From Yanghanlia sp047501535 (GTDB taxonomy: Bacteria; Pseudomonadota; Gammaproteobacteria; Burkholderiales; Burkholderiaceae_B), in contig NZ_JAZDRJ010000009.1 in assembly GCF_047501535.1 (NCBI RefSeq), positions 1 to 64,000 of the forward strand: DNA of 64,000 nucleotides. Direction: 5' to 3'. The notes beneath the pieces are model-generated. The model did not search any database, was not told the origin of the DNA, and saw only the letters and a program-made list of their open reading frames with translations. Both the position numbers and the translations under genes were made by a program. Shown here piece after piece: positions 53,014-62,422 of the stretch. Numbering within the stretch: the stretch's first letter is position 1; each line of letters starts with the position of its first letter.

Positions 53014-54507
53014 TCAGGCGGTGCTGGCCTGGCGCACTGCTTTTTCCCAGTGGGCCATGAGTTCCTGGGCGCGACTCGGGTCGTATTGCGGTTCGAACGT
53101 CCTTTCGACTTTCCATAAAGAGAAAAGTTCGCTCAGGTCGGAGTAAACACCGGCTGTCAGGCCAGCAAGGTAGGCGGCCCCCAGGGCTGTGGTTTCTATC
53201 ATGGCAGGGCGCAAGACGGGAATACCCAGCAAATTAGCCTGAAACTGCATGAGCAGGTCGTTGACACAAGCGCCGCCATCCACACGCAGTTCGGACAGCG
53301 CCTGTCCCCCGGCTTCCTCGGCATCTCGGCTCATGGCCTGCAGCAACGCGGCGCTTTGAAAGGCGATGCTGTCCAGCGCAGCGCGGGCAATGTGCGCAAT
53401 CGTACTGCCTCGCGTCAGGCCGGTGATAGTGCCGCGAGCATCTGGCTGCCAGTAAGGAGCGCCCAGCCCGGTGAAAGCAGGCACGACCATCACGCCGCCG
53501 GAATCCGGTACGCTGCGCGCCAGCGCCTCGATATCGCTGCTGCTGGGAAACGCCTTAAGGCCGTCGCGCAGCCATTGAACTACGGCGCCGGCCACGAATA
53601 CGCTGCCCTCGAAAGCGTACTCCGGCTGTGTGCCTGTTTGAGCGGCGCGGGTGGTGACAAGGCCGTTGTTGGACGCATTGAATTTTTCGCCAGTGTGCAT
53701 CAGCATGAAACACCCTGTGCCATAGGTGTTTTTGGCCATGCCGCTGCGAAAGCAGGCTTGGCCAAACAGCGCGCTTTGCTGGTCGCCCGCCACCCCGCAG
53801 ATAGGAATCTCACCCCCCAGCCAATCGGCTGCCGCCACGCCGAAGTCGGCGCCCGAGGGCAGGACTTCTGGAAGCAGGGAGGGGGGAATGTTCATAACCT
53901 GCAGCAGGGAGTCGTCCCAGCGGCTGTCATGGACGTTGAACAGCATGGTGCGCGAAGCGTTGCTGATATCGGTAAGGTGCCGCTGATCGGCGGACAGTTG
54001 CCAGATCAGCCAACTATCTACAGTGCCGAAGGCCAGTTCCCCTCGTTCGGCAAGTTCGCGTGCGCCGGCGACGTTATCCAGCAGCCACTGTAATTTGGTG
54101 CCTGAAAAATAGGCGTCAATGCGCAAGCCCGTGCGTTGCAGGATATCGGCTTCAAAGCCTTGGTCGCGCAAACGTACGCAAGCAGGTTCGGAACGGCGAT
54201 CCTGCCAGACGATCGCATTGTAGATAGGCTGGCCGGTGCGCCGGTTCCAAACAACTGTAGTTTCACGTTGATTGGTGATGCCTATGGCACGAATATCCGA
54301 CGCTTTCAGCCCTGCTTTGGACAACGCTTCACGTGCGGTTTCCAGTTGGGTGTGCCAAATTTCCATGGGGTCATGTTCGACCCAGCCCGACCGCGGAAAG
54401 ATCTGGGTGATTTCGCGCTGGGCGAGTGCCACGATTTCACCGCGCTCATTGAAAATGATGCTTCGTGAACTTGAGGTGCCCTGGTCGAGTGCAAGCAGAT
54501 AGGCCAT
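53014..54507 (-). CDS. glpK: Glycerol kinase
   Basis: A 497 aa kinase phosphorylating glycerol to glycerol-3-phosphate. LALDQGTSSSRSIIFNERGE at 5-24 is the FGGY phosphate-binding start, and GWVEHDPMEIWHTQ and QRETTVVWNRRTGQPIYNAIVWQDRR follow as in GlpK. The active-site region GAPYWQPDARGTITGLTRGS is also intact. ATG 54507 gives the standard N-terminus; the upstream open frame does not. It is divergent from glpD across 159 bp; no glpF or glpR is in the window. Confidence 0.95.
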   Translation of the reverse strand: MAYLLALDQGTSSSRSIIFNERGEIVALAQREITQIFPRSGWVEHDPMEIWHTQLETAREALSKAGLKASDIRAIGITNQRETTVVWNRRTGQPIYNAIVWQDRRSEPACVRLRDQGFEADILQRTGLRIDAYFSGTKLQWLLDNVAGARELAERGELAFGTVDSWLIWQLSADQRHLTDISNASRTMLFNVHDSRWDDSLLQVMNIPPSLLPEVLPSGADFGVAAADWLGGEIPICGVAGDQQSALFGQACFRSGMAKNTYGTGCFMLMHTGEKFNASNNGLVTTRAAQTGTQPEYAFEGSVFVAGAVVQWLRDGLKAFPSSSDIEALARSVPDSGGVMVVPAFTGLGAPYWQPDARGTITGLTRGSTIAHIARAALDSIAFQSAALLQAMSRDAEEAGGQALSELRVDGGACVNDLLMQFQANLLGIPVLRPAMIETTALGAAYLAGLTAGVYSDLSELFSLWKVERTFEPQYDPSRAQELMAHWEKAVRQASTA

Positions 54508-54666
54508 GATTTCGCTGTCAGAAAAGATTATGGCTAGTTTAACGATGATTCCGCCCGGCATCCCACACTGAACCGGCGTAGCGACTTCTCACTGCGCTTG
54601 TTCATCGCTCGTCACACGGTGCATACCGTAAACTGATGAGGTTCCATTTCGCAGATAAGGTCTACC

Positions 54667-56277
54667 ATGAATTCCAGCCCGAGCGTCGCGCGCTCTCCAG
54701 CACCCCTGGAAACCCAACGAACTGCCTTGTTGCAACGGCTGGGCGCTGTGGGCAAGGTTGATCTCCTCATCATCGGTGGTGGTGCAACCGGCTTGGGCCT
54801 GGCGTTGGACGCTTCCTTAAGGGGGTTGTCAGTCGTGCTGCTTGAGGCTCGAGACTTCGCCAAGGGCACGTCCTCACGTGCGACCAAGCTGATTCATGGC
54901 GGGGTGCGCTATCTGGCTCAGGGTAATGTGGCTTTGGTGCGTGAAGCCTTGCATGAACGGCGCAAGCTCTTGCATAACGCGTCGCATCTTGTGGCGCCGC
55001 TACCGTTTGTCATGCCCAGCTATAAATGCTGGGAAACGCCTTTCTATGGTATGGGGCTTAAGGCATACGATACCCTGGCGGGTGCTGCCGGCCTGGGGCC
55101 GACAGAACTTCTCTCGCGGCAGCAGGCTCTCACCTGTCTGCCGGGCGTGCGTGATGCGGGCCTGAAAGGTGGAGTCAAGTACTGGGATGGGCAATTTGAT
55201 GACGCTCGCCTGGCTCTGGCTTTGGCACGCAGCGCGGCGGCCCAGGGAGCGTTGTTATTGAACTATTGCCCCGTAATTGGTTTGCTGCATGAACAGGGAA
55301 GGGTGGCGGGAGTGCGCTACCAGGCCGAGGAGCTGGACTCTCCCGGCGAAATTCAGGCTCGCTGCGTGGTCAATGCCACAGGGGTTTGGGTCGATCAGTT
55401 GCGTCATATGGATGATGCAGCCGTGGGGCGGGACTCGCAGGCAATGGTCACGCCCAGCCAAGGCGTTCATCTGGTGGTTGATCACGACTTTCTTCCCGGC
55501 CAACATGCTTTGCTTGTGCCACGCACACGCGATGGCCGAGTACTGTTTGCCGTGCCTTGGCTAGGCAAGGTCATTCTTGGCACCACCGACACCGCACGTC
55601 CTGCCATCGAAGAAGAACCACGCCCTCTGGCTGAAGAAGTCCGCTTCATATTGGGTGAGGCGGGCAGCTATCTGGCCCGCGCCCCGCGCCCCGCGGATGT
55701 TCGCAGTGCGTGGGTGGGGCTGCGTCCACTGGTGCGGCCGTTGCGCGACGGCAGCGACACCAAAAAGATTAATCGGGAACACACCGTGGTGGTCAGCGGC
55801 AGTGGCTTGGTGACAGTAACGGGCGGGAAATGGACGACGTACCGCGCCATGGCAGAGGATGTGTTGGCGAAATGTGTGGACGCCGGCCTGCTGGAACGCC
55901 AGCCTCCCTCCGAAACGGCGGACTTTCTGCTGGTGGGCGCTCCGACTCGCCAGACGACCCCCATTACTCTGACTGCTACACCCGGGCTGCACAGCTACGG
56001 TACGGAAGCATATTGGGTTCAGCAACTGCCAGGAGCGAACCACGAATTGGCTGCGGGGCTCACTGAGGCGATGTTGCGTTTTGCAGTTCGATACGAATAC
56101 GCCCGTAGCGTAGAAGATGTGTTGGCGCGCCGTTCGCGGTTGCTGTTTCTTGACGCCGCGCAGGCTGCGAACGTCGCGTCGACGGCGGCACGAGTTGTAG
56201 AGGAAGAAACAGGCCGCGACCCAGGCTTGCAAGCGTTTTTGTCTTTGGCTGAACAATACCGTCAAGTGCCGGTTTGA
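54667..56277 (+). CDS. glpD: Aerobic glycerol-3-phosphate dehydrogenase
   Basis: A 536 aa FAD-dependent membrane-associated dehydrogenase oxidising glycerol-3-phosphate to DHAP and reducing quinone. The FAD motif DLLIIGGGATGLGLALDASLRGLSVVLLEARDF (32-64) and KGTSSRATKLIHGGVRYL (about 66-83) are GlpD signatures. VGLRPLVRPL and VTVTGGKWTTYRAMAEDVL lie in the C-terminal half. It pairs with divergent glpK to bring glycerol into central metabolism. Divergent promoters must lie within 54508-54666. Confidence 0.95.
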   Translation: MNSSPSVARSPAPLETQRTALLQRLGAVGKVDLLIIGGGATGLGLALDASLRGLSVVLLEARDFAKGTSSRATKLIHGGVRYLAQGNVALVREALHERRKLLHNASHLVAPLPFVMPSYKCWETPFYGMGLKAYDTLAGAAGLGPTELLSRQQALTCLPGVRDAGLKGGVKYWDGQFDDARLALALARSAAAQGALLLNYCPVIGLLHEQGRVAGVRYQAEELDSPGEIQARCVVNATGVWVDQLRHMDDAAVGRDSQAMVTPSQGVHLVVDHDFLPGQHALLVPRTRDGRVLFAVPWLGKVILGTTDTARPAIEEEPRPLAEEVRFILGEAGSYLARAPRPADVRSAWVGLRPLVRPLRDGSDTKKINREHTVVVSGSGLVTVTGGKWTTYRAMAEDVLAKCVDAGLLERQPPSETADFLLVGAPTRQTTPITLTATPGLHSYGTEAYWVQQLPGANHELAAGLTEAMLRFAVRYEYARSVEDVLARRSRLLFLDAAQAANVASTAARVVEEETGRDPGLQAFLSLAEQYRQVPV

Positions 56278-56311
56278 CTTGCGTCCAGTAGTAAGGCGGC
56301 TTGTTTGGCTG

Positions 56312-56824
56312 TCAGCGATTGGCGAAAAGCGTGCGGGCGGAAGTGAAACGCTTCGAGAAGTACGGGTTGTCCAGTGTATCGATGCGCACATAACCTCCGG
56401 ACGAGGGTGCATTCACAAAGCGCCCGTTTCCTATGTAGATTCCCACATGCGAGTTGGCGCGCCCAAGCGTATTGAAAAAGACGAGATCACCTTCGCGCAA
56501 AGCGCTGCGGCTGATGCGGCGACTAGCATTTGCCTGGTCTCCGGTCGTGCGTGGCACGGCCGTTCCCGCCGCTTGGTTGAATACGTAATTCACCAAACCG
56601 CTGCAATCGAACCCCCCGATGGGGTCTGTACCACCATATCGATAGGGGCTGCCTGTTAGCCCAAGTGCCAGCATGACCACTTCCTGACGGTGTTGTGGCG
56701 GCACTGCGTACGACGTGGAAGACGATTTAGGCGGCGTACCCGCGCAACCAGACAGCAATATGGCTGTCATAAATACCCCTAACAGTTTGCGCCAATCGGC
56801 AAAAAAGCCACAAAAAGTCGTCAT
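56312..56824 (-). CDS. NlpC/P60 family lipoprotein (peptidoglycan endopeptidase)
   Basis: A 170 aa lipoprotein with lipobox LLSGC (Cys27) and a C-terminal NlpC/P60 domain: catalytic Cys74 in GFDCSGLVNYVF and His126 in SHVGIYIGNGRF. The third active-site position carries Asn138 (VNAPSSGG) where many members have His. It is a Spr-like murein endopeptidase cleaving D-Glu-meso-DAP bonds. The frame opens about 46 codons further upstream, but ATG 56824 gives a proper signal peptide. It is divergent from flhD. Confidence 0.88.
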   Translation of the reverse strand: MTTFCGFFADWRKLLGVFMTAILLSGCAGTPPKSSSTSYAVPPQHRQEVVMLALGLTGSPYRYGGTDPIGGFDCSGLVNYVFNQAAGTAVPRTTGDQANASRRISRSALREGDLVFFNTLGRANSHVGIYIGNGRFVNAPSSGGYVRIDTLDNPYFSKRFTSARTLFANR

Positions 56825-57028
56825 AAATCGGTATTTAGCCCGTGTTTGTGTAACAATATCGCCACAATTAGTAATGTGCCATATATTTTGATACCATTCC
56901 AGCTGTGTTGCATTCGGTTTTTGCATAAAACAAGGCTCGCGCTGGTGGTAATGGCTTAGCAATGGCTTTGTTTGTCACTATTTGCAATAATCTGCAAGTT
57001 ACATTTACCATTAAGTAAAGGAAGGACT

Positions 57029-57352
57029 GTGCCTGCCTCTGACAATAGCGCACTTAGCGATATCCAGGAAGTCAACCTTTCGTATCTCATGCTGGCACAG
57101 CGCCTGTTGCGTGACAATTACGCAGCAGGAATGTATCGGCTTGGGTTCGATTCCGATGTCGCCGACATCGTTCTCAGCCTGTCACCGGCCCAACTCGTCA
57201 AGCTAGCGAGTTCCAATGCCCTGATCTGCGGTTTCCGACTCAACGATTATCAGCTGTTGTCCACTTTAGGGCAGGATGTTCTGGGCGGCGTACTGCAGCA
57301 GGCGCATTCCACCATACTGATGGCGCAACGCTCCCCCGAGCAGCTGGCTTGA
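57029..57352 (+). CDS. flhD: Flagellar master regulator FlhD
   Basis: A 107 aa protein that forms the FlhD4C2 activator of class II flagellar genes. IQEVNLSYLMLAQRLLRDNYAAGMYRLGFDSDVADIVLSLSPAQLVKLASSN is a clear FlhD sequence. GTG at 57029 with AAAGGAAGG at 57017-57025 sets the start at the length usual for the family; ATG further upstream at 56972 is unlikely. It is followed by flhC after 14 bp. Confidence 0.93.
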   Translation: MPASDNSALSDIQEVNLSYLMLAQRLLRDNYAAGMYRLGFDSDVADIVLSLSPAQLVKLASSNALICGFRLNDYQLLSTLGQDVLGGVLQQAHSTILMAQRSPEQLA

Positions 57353-57366
57353 GCTTAACTTAATTT

Positions 57367-58068
57367 ATGACGAAGAAAAGCGTTGCCAAGGAAGCGGAAG
57401 AAATCCTCTTGGCCACCGACATGATCCAACTTGGCGCCCGCCTGCAAGTCCTGCAAGCGGAGACCAGCCTTAGCTACGATAGGCTGGCGCGTCTGTATCG
57501 TGAGGTCAGAGGGTGTTCGCCCCCTAAGGGCATGCTGCCATTTTCCGTCGATTGGTTCATGACATGGCTGCCGAATATTCATTCCAGCGTCTTTTACAGT
57601 GTTTATCGTTACCTCGATACACACACGCCCGCTAAAAAATCGCGTGCTTTGGTCGAAGCATACCGCTTGTATATTGAACAGGCGGCTACGGGCTTGGGCG
57701 CTCCTCCGGGTGAAGAGCCCGTACTGAGTTTTACTCGGGCATGGATGCTGATCCGCTTCTTCGACAGTAATTTGTTGCAGCTGTCGTATTGCGAGCGGTG
57801 TAACGGTGGTTTTATCGCACACGCTCACGACCCTCAGGGTGGCTTTGTTTGCGCCATTTGTCGTCCGCCGCCTCGTGCGGGTAAAACGCGCAAACGACGT
57901 GCCGTTGCCGCTCCGAAGTCGGTCGACACTGGTGCAAGCGCAGGTAAGAATACCGGTGAACCGGCGGCTGCGGTTGCGGCCGCCAAGCCTGCACGTCAGG
58001 CAACAAAGAAAAAAAGGACAACGGCGTCTGATGAAGAAGGCAAATCGCTCGCTTCTAGTGGCGCCTGA
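57367..58068 (+). CDS. flhC: Flagellar master regulator FlhC with C-terminal extension
   Basis: A 233 aa FlhC. The zinc cysteines are intact: Cys142, Cys145, Cys162 and Cys165 (YCERC ... CAIC). The core (residues 1-175) is normal, but about 55 residues follow that are Ala/Lys/Arg-rich (KTRKRRAVAAPKSVDTGA... KPARQATKKKRTTASDEEG), a low-complexity tail not found in E. coli FlhC (about 190 aa). Such tails occur in betaproteobacterial FlhC and may add nonspecific DNA contact; this is inference. Confidence 0.92.
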   Translation: MTKKSVAKEAEEILLATDMIQLGARLQVLQAETSLSYDRLARLYREVRGCSPPKGMLPFSVDWFMTWLPNIHSSVFYSVYRYLDTHTPAKKSRALVEAYRLYIEQAATGLGAPPGEEPVLSFTRAWMLIRFFDSNLLQLSYCERCNGGFIAHAHDPQGGFVCAICRPPPRAGKTRKRRAVAAPKSVDTGASAGKNTGEPAAAVAAAKPARQATKKKRTTASDEEGKSLASSGA

Positions 58069-58111
58069 AGTGAAACAACAGGTGTCATAACCTGTTCTAT
58101 TGTGAATATAC

Positions 58112-58134
58112 GCCGATCTAGGTTAAAAATCGGC
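58112..58134 (+). terminator. Possible weak terminator after flhC
   Basis: GCCGAT-CTAGGTTAAAA-ATCGGC followed by CTTTGAT, 43 bp after flhC. The stem is only 6 bp and the T-run is short. Confidence 0.3.
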
Positions 58135-58208
58135 CTTTGATATAACAATCTTTGGGCGTCAAAGTAGGCGACCATATGCGCTTCGAATAGGCTTGGCTAG
58201 GGCAACCT

Positions 58209-59081
58209 GTGTTCATTCTCCTTGGATATATCGTCGTTTTCTTCTCCGTTATCGGCGCCTACATTTTTATGGGTGGCGCGCTCGGAGCCTTATATCAGCC
58301 CTTTGAGCTGCTCCTGATCGGCGGTGCCGCGTTTGGTGCGTATCTTGCGTCCAGCAGCGGCCAGTCCATCAAGATGATGTTCAGCGCTATTCCAGCGGTG
58401 CTGAGGCGCAACCCTTACGGCAAAGAGCTCTATATGCAGCTCATGGCATTGCTGTATGTGTTGCTTAACAAGGCTCGCCGGGACGGCCTGATGTCCGTTG
58501 AAAGCGATATCGAAGACCCTCAAACTAGCCCTATCTTTGCTGAATACCCCAGCGTGCTGAACGATCCCGTCCTGGTCGAGTTCATCTCCGACTACATGCG
58601 GCTCATCATCAGCGGCAATATGAGTTCCTTCGAGATTGAAACCCTGATGGATCAGGAAATCGAAACTCATCTGCATGAACGCAATATTCCTGCAATGGCT
58701 TTGCGCGCTGTCGCTGACGGCTTGCCGGCATTCGGTATCGTTGCCGCGGTGCTGGGGGTGATTAAAGCCCTTGCTGCGGTCGATCAGCCGCCCGCTATTC
58801 TGGCCGACCTCATTTCCAAGGCCATGGTCGGTACTTTTCTGGGTATCTGGGCCGCGTATGGCTTTGTTGCGCCGTTGGCGGCCAGCATGGAGCGGCGCTC
58901 CATTACCTCAGTCAAAGTGTTGGAATGCATCAAGGTCACGCTGTTGGCCAGCATGAACGGCTATCCTCCCCAGTTGGCGGTGGAGTTTGGCCGCAAGGTG
59001 CTTTACTCGCATCTGCGTCCTTCGTTCATGGAACTTGAAGATCACGTGAAGCAAGTGCGCTCGAGCGCCCGTCGCGGTTAA
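58209..59081 (+). CDS. motA: Flagellar motor stator MotA
   Basis: A 290 aa stator protein with four membrane helices that forms the proton channel with MotB. The N-terminus MFILLGYIVVFFSVIGAYIFMGGALGALYQPFELLLIGGAAFGAYLASS and LPAFGIVAAVLGVIKALAAVDQPPAILADLISKAMVGTFLGIWAAYGFVAP are characteristic, with the conserved prolines in the last two helices. The start is GTG at 58209 (GTG-TTC-ATT), giving the MF- start of other MotA proteins. motB follows after 7 bp. Confidence 0.95.
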   Translation: MFILLGYIVVFFSVIGAYIFMGGALGALYQPFELLLIGGAAFGAYLASSSGQSIKMMFSAIPAVLRRNPYGKELYMQLMALLYVLLNKARRDGLMSVESDIEDPQTSPIFAEYPSVLNDPVLVEFISDYMRLIISGNMSSFEIETLMDQEIETHLHERNIPAMALRAVADGLPAFGIVAAVLGVIKALAAVDQPPAILADLISKAMVGTFLGIWAAYGFVAPLAASMERRSITSVKVLECIKVTLLASMNGYPPQLAVEFGRKVLYSHLRPSFMELEDHVKQVRSSARRG

Positions 59082-59088
59082 GGTTGCT

Positions 59089-60204
59089 ATGAGCAAGGCT
59101 GAACCGCGCATCGTCGTTCGTAGGAAAAAGCTGCATCACCAACAAGCGCATGGTGGCAGCTGGAAAATCGCTTACGCCGACTTCATGACAGCCATGATGG
59201 CCTTTTTTCTGGTCATGTGGCTGTTGTCGCTCATTCCAGTGCACGAGCTGACGCTGGTGGCTGAATACTTCCGCAAGCCGCTGGTCGAGGCCATCCGCTC
59301 GCAGAACGAAAACAAGCCGTTGGGGACAGACGCGGTCATACCAGGGGGCGCGCCCAGCGTCATTCCCAACTTTCAACTGACGCCGCGTACGCCTCGGGAT
59401 ACCGGCGATATTCAGGATATCGAGCGGCTGGAGAACCTCAAAGACAACCTGGAGCAGCTCATTGAGCACGACCCGGTGTTGTCCGAGTATCGCCCGCAGA
59501 TGTTGCTCGACATGACGCCCGACGGCCTGCGCGTGCAGATTCTGGATCGCGAGAACCGGCCGATGTTTGATACCGGCAGTGCAAGGGTGCAACGTGAAAT
59601 GCGCGTGGTGTTGCGACAATTGGGCCCAGTACTCAATGCCATGCCCAACTCCATCAGCATTACAGGTCACACCGATGCGACCCGGTACGCGTCTGGTGAA
59701 CGAGAGTATTCCAACTGGGAGCTCTCGGCCGATCGCGCGAATGCCGCCCGTCGTGAGCTGGTTGCTGGGGGGATGGACGAAACTAAAGTGCGTCGGGTGT
59801 TAGGGCTGTCATCTACAGTCAACCTCGTTGCCGATCCTTATGCCGATGCTAACCGGCGCATCAGCATTCTGGTGCTAAATCGTCGCGCTGAGCGGCGTAT
59901 GGATGAACAAGACGCTTCTTACGCGACACCGCTTGATCTGAACGAGGTGTTGGGCCGCGAAGGTAGCGAAAACCTGGGTGTTGAGCAGCGTACGCTGCCA
60001 CCGCCCGAAGGCCCGCCAAATATTTTTGGGTTGCCGCCTGGCATGGGGTTGCCAGGGAGCGTACCTCCGGCAGACGAATCCGTGCTCGACGGGGTGCTTG
60101 GTATAACAGGTGCGCCTTTTGAAATACCGCTAGTGCCGCGAGTCGAGGGGTCGCAATTGGTGGAAACGGTGGTGCCCGTACCCCAGAGCTCTGCCAGTCC
60201 TTGA
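59089..60204 (+). CDS. motB: Flagellar motor stator MotB
   Basis: A 371 aa protein with one helix and a periplasmic OmpA-like peptidoglycan-binding domain. GSWKIAYADFMTAMMAFFLVMWLLSLIP carries Asp31, the proton-binding acidic residue of the ion channel (E. coli Asp32). ITGHTDATRYASGEREYSNWELSADRANAARRELV is the OmpA domain. About 95 residues after the OmpA domain (from about 275) are Pro-rich and probably disordered (LPPPEGPPNIFGLPPGMGLPGSVPPAD), longer than in E. coli MotB. Confidence 0.93.
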   Translation: MSKAEPRIVVRRKKLHHQQAHGGSWKIAYADFMTAMMAFFLVMWLLSLIPVHELTLVAEYFRKPLVEAIRSQNENKPLGTDAVIPGGAPSVIPNFQLTPRTPRDTGDIQDIERLENLKDNLEQLIEHDPVLSEYRPQMLLDMTPDGLRVQILDRENRPMFDTGSARVQREMRVVLRQLGPVLNAMPNSISITGHTDATRYASGEREYSNWELSADRANAARRELVAGGMDETKVRRVLGLSSTVNLVADPYADANRRISILVLNRRAERRMDEQDASYATPLDLNEVLGREGSENLGVEQRTLPPPEGPPNIFGLPPGMGLPGSVPPADESVLDGVLGITGAPFEIPLVPRVEGSQLVETVVPVPQSSASP

Positions 60205-60310
60205 AACATTGTGCTCATAAAAAAAGTAACATTGGGTAATAATGCCGTAGTCCGGCACATCGCTGGAGGGGCAGCATCATGACACTGAAAGTGTGTAAAG
60301 GGATTCGATC

Positions 60311-62395
60311 ATGAGTGCAGGCGTGGACCTGAGTCAGTTTTTCGATACGTTCTTTGACGAAGCCGACGAGTTGCTCACCGATATGGAGCAACTGCTTCTG
60401 AATCTGGACGTCGACAACCCCGATATTGATCAGCTGAATGGAATCTTCCGTGCTGCTCATTCCATTAAAGGAGGAGCGGGTACATTCGGCTGCTTCGGCA
60501 TGTTGGCCGATACGACGCATTTGCTTGAGAACCTGCTCGACTACATCCGGCGTGATGAAATGGTGCTCCGCAAAGACATGATAGACCTCTTTCTTGAGAC
60601 TAAAGATGTGTTGATGGATCAAGTCGCTGCTTACAGGAATCAGCAAGAGCCCAGCCAAGAGGCTTATGACCGTATTTGCGCACAGTTGCGCGCCTTGGCG
60701 GAAGAGCGTCACGGCGGCGGTCAGGCTGCCGCACCCGAACCTGCTGCTGCAGCTCCTGCTCCGGAGCCAACCGTTGCGGCGCCGGAAGCTCAGGCGCCGG
60801 CAGCGGCTCCTGCCGTGGCTGCTACGGGGGACACGCCTTTGAAAGTCAAAGTGTCTCGGCTCAAAGAAGCTGACATGCGTTCCCTGGCCACTGAAATGGC
60901 TCTGATGGGCGAAGTGTTGCACGAAGAACGCACGAGCGACTCGGTAACATTCTGGCTCAAGACAGCCACCTCGCAAGAAGACATCGCTGCGGTTTGCTGC
61001 TTCATCGTCAATGAAGATCAAGTCGAGTTCAGCCGCGAAGCTGCACCCGTTGCTGCACCGGCTCCCGCAGCAGCTCCTGTGGCGGCTTCTGCTCCCGCGG
61101 CCCCCGCCGCTTCCGAAGCACCCGCGCCCGCTGCTGAAAAACCAGCTGAAAAACCCAATCCCAAACCGGCCGCCAAGTCTGCTGCGGCATCCATGCCCAC
61201 GGGTGCCAACACAGGCAGCAGCACGATTCGCGTAGGGGTAGAAAAAGTCGACCAGATCATTAATCTGGTGGGTGAGCTTGTCATCACGCAAGCTATGCTG
61301 GTGCAAACCGCATCCACGCTTGATCCGGTGCTTCATGACCGTCTGCTCAACGGCATCGAGCAACTCGATCGCAACGCCCGCGATCTCCAGGAAGCCGTCA
61401 TGTCCATCCGCATGGTGCCCATGGACTTCGTCTTCAGTCGTTTCCCCCGGGTGGTGCGCGAGGCCGCTGCCAAGATGGGTAAGAATATCCGTCTGGTCAC
61501 ACAGGGTGCAGCAACCGAACTCGATAAAAGCCTTATCGAACGCATTATCGATCCACTTACCCACCTGGTACGCAACAGTATTGACCACGGTGTTGAGTCG
61601 CCTGAGCGTCGGCTGGAAGTCGGCAAGAGCGCGGAAGGCACCATCACCATGGCGGCCCAGCATCATGGCGGCCAGATCGTTATCGAGGTACGCGACGACG
61701 GTGCCGGCTTGAATCGCGAGAAAATCCTCAAAAAGGCAATGGCGCAAGGCTTTCCCGTCAACGAAAGTACGCCCGACGAAGAAATCTGGCCGCTTATCTT
61801 CGCTCCCGGTTTTTCGACGGCGGAACAAGTCACAGAGATTTCCGGTCGAGGCGTTGGTATGGACGTCGTGCGCCGGAACATTCAAGGCATGGGCGGCCAC
61901 ATCCAGATCTTCTCCAAGCCGGGTGAAGGCTCAACGATCCGCATTGTGCTCCCGCTGACGTTGGCAATCCTTGACGGCATGTCAGTGCGGGTGGGCGATG
62001 AAGTCTTCATTCTGCCCCTGAGTAACGTGACGGAGTCCATGCAGCCCACCGCTGACCAGATCCATTCGATCTCCGAGTCTGAACGGGTGCTGCAAGTGCG
62101 TGGCGACTACCTGCCGTTGGTCGAGCTGCACGAAGTGTTCGATGTCAAGAATGCTGAAAAAGAAATCACCAAGGCGATTGCGGTTATCCTTCAGGTTCAG
62201 GATGTCCGCTTTGCCTTGCTCGTAGATCATCTCGTTGGGCAGCACCAGGTGGTTGTCAAGAATCTCGAAGCCAACTACAAGAAAATACCGGGCGTTTCGG
62301 CGGCGACGATTCTCGGGGATGGCAGCGTAGCGCTCATCGTTGACGTCTTTGCACTGATGCAGACTTCACAAAACACCCGTACGGCAACTGTATAG
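60311..62395 (+). CDS. cheA: Chemotaxis histidine kinase CheA
   Basis: A 694 aa kinase. Domains in order: HPt with phospho-acceptor His50 in RAAHSIKGGAGTFG; an Ala/Pro-rich linker (about 137-176); a P2-like CheY/CheB-binding domain (about 177-245, LKVKVSRLKEADMRSLATEMAL); a second Ala/Pro linker (about 246-300); the dimerisation helices (VDQIINLVGELVITQAMLVQTAS); the ATPase domain with HLVRNSIDHGVESPERR, DDGAGLNREKI, GRGVGMDVVRRNI; and a CheW-like domain (RVGDEVFILPLSNV...). All kinase boxes are intact. It is followed by cheW after 27 bp. Confidence 0.95.
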   Translation: MSAGVDLSQFFDTFFDEADELLTDMEQLLLNLDVDNPDIDQLNGIFRAAHSIKGGAGTFGCFGMLADTTHLLENLLDYIRRDEMVLRKDMIDLFLETKDVLMDQVAAYRNQQEPSQEAYDRICAQLRALAEERHGGGQAAAPEPAAAAPAPEPTVAAPEAQAPAAAPAVAATGDTPLKVKVSRLKEADMRSLATEMALMGEVLHEERTSDSVTFWLKTATSQEDIAAVCCFIVNEDQVEFSREAAPVAAPAPAAAPVAASAPAAPAASEAPAPAAEKPAEKPNPKPAAKSAAASMPTGANTGSSTIRVGVEKVDQIINLVGELVITQAMLVQTASTLDPVLHDRLLNGIEQLDRNARDLQEAVMSIRMVPMDFVFSRFPRVVREAAAKMGKNIRLVTQGAATELDKSLIERIIDPLTHLVRNSIDHGVESPERRLEVGKSAEGTITMAAQHHGGQIVIEVRDDGAGLNREKILKKAMAQGFPVNESTPDEEIWPLIFAPGFSTAEQVTEISGRGVGMDVVRRNIQGMGGHIQIFSKPGEGSTIRIVLPLTLAILDGMSVRVGDEVFILPLSNVTESMQPTADQIHSISESERVLQVRGDYLPLVELHEVFDVKNAEKEITKAIAVILQVQDVRFALLVDHLVGQHQVVVKNLEANYKKIPGVSAATILGDGSVALIVDVFALMQTSQNTRTATV

Positions 62396-62422
62396 ACTCT
62401 ACTCAGAATTTCGGAGACCCTA

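Noticed and set aside
58155..58190. Sigma-28 promoter upstream of motA (TCAAAGTA...GCTTCGAA)
   Set aside because: The -10 part does not match GCCGATAA well enough; spacing can be made to fit only by choice.
60226..60252. Sigma-28 promoter upstream of cheA
   Set aside because: The TAAC/GCCGTAGT pair has a 13-bp spacer rather than about 15 and several mismatches.
60215..61900. A 561-codon open frame on the minus strand
   Set aside because: It is antisense to cheA; Gly/Ser-rich translation mirrors the Ala/Pro linkers. CheA domains are complete on the other strand.
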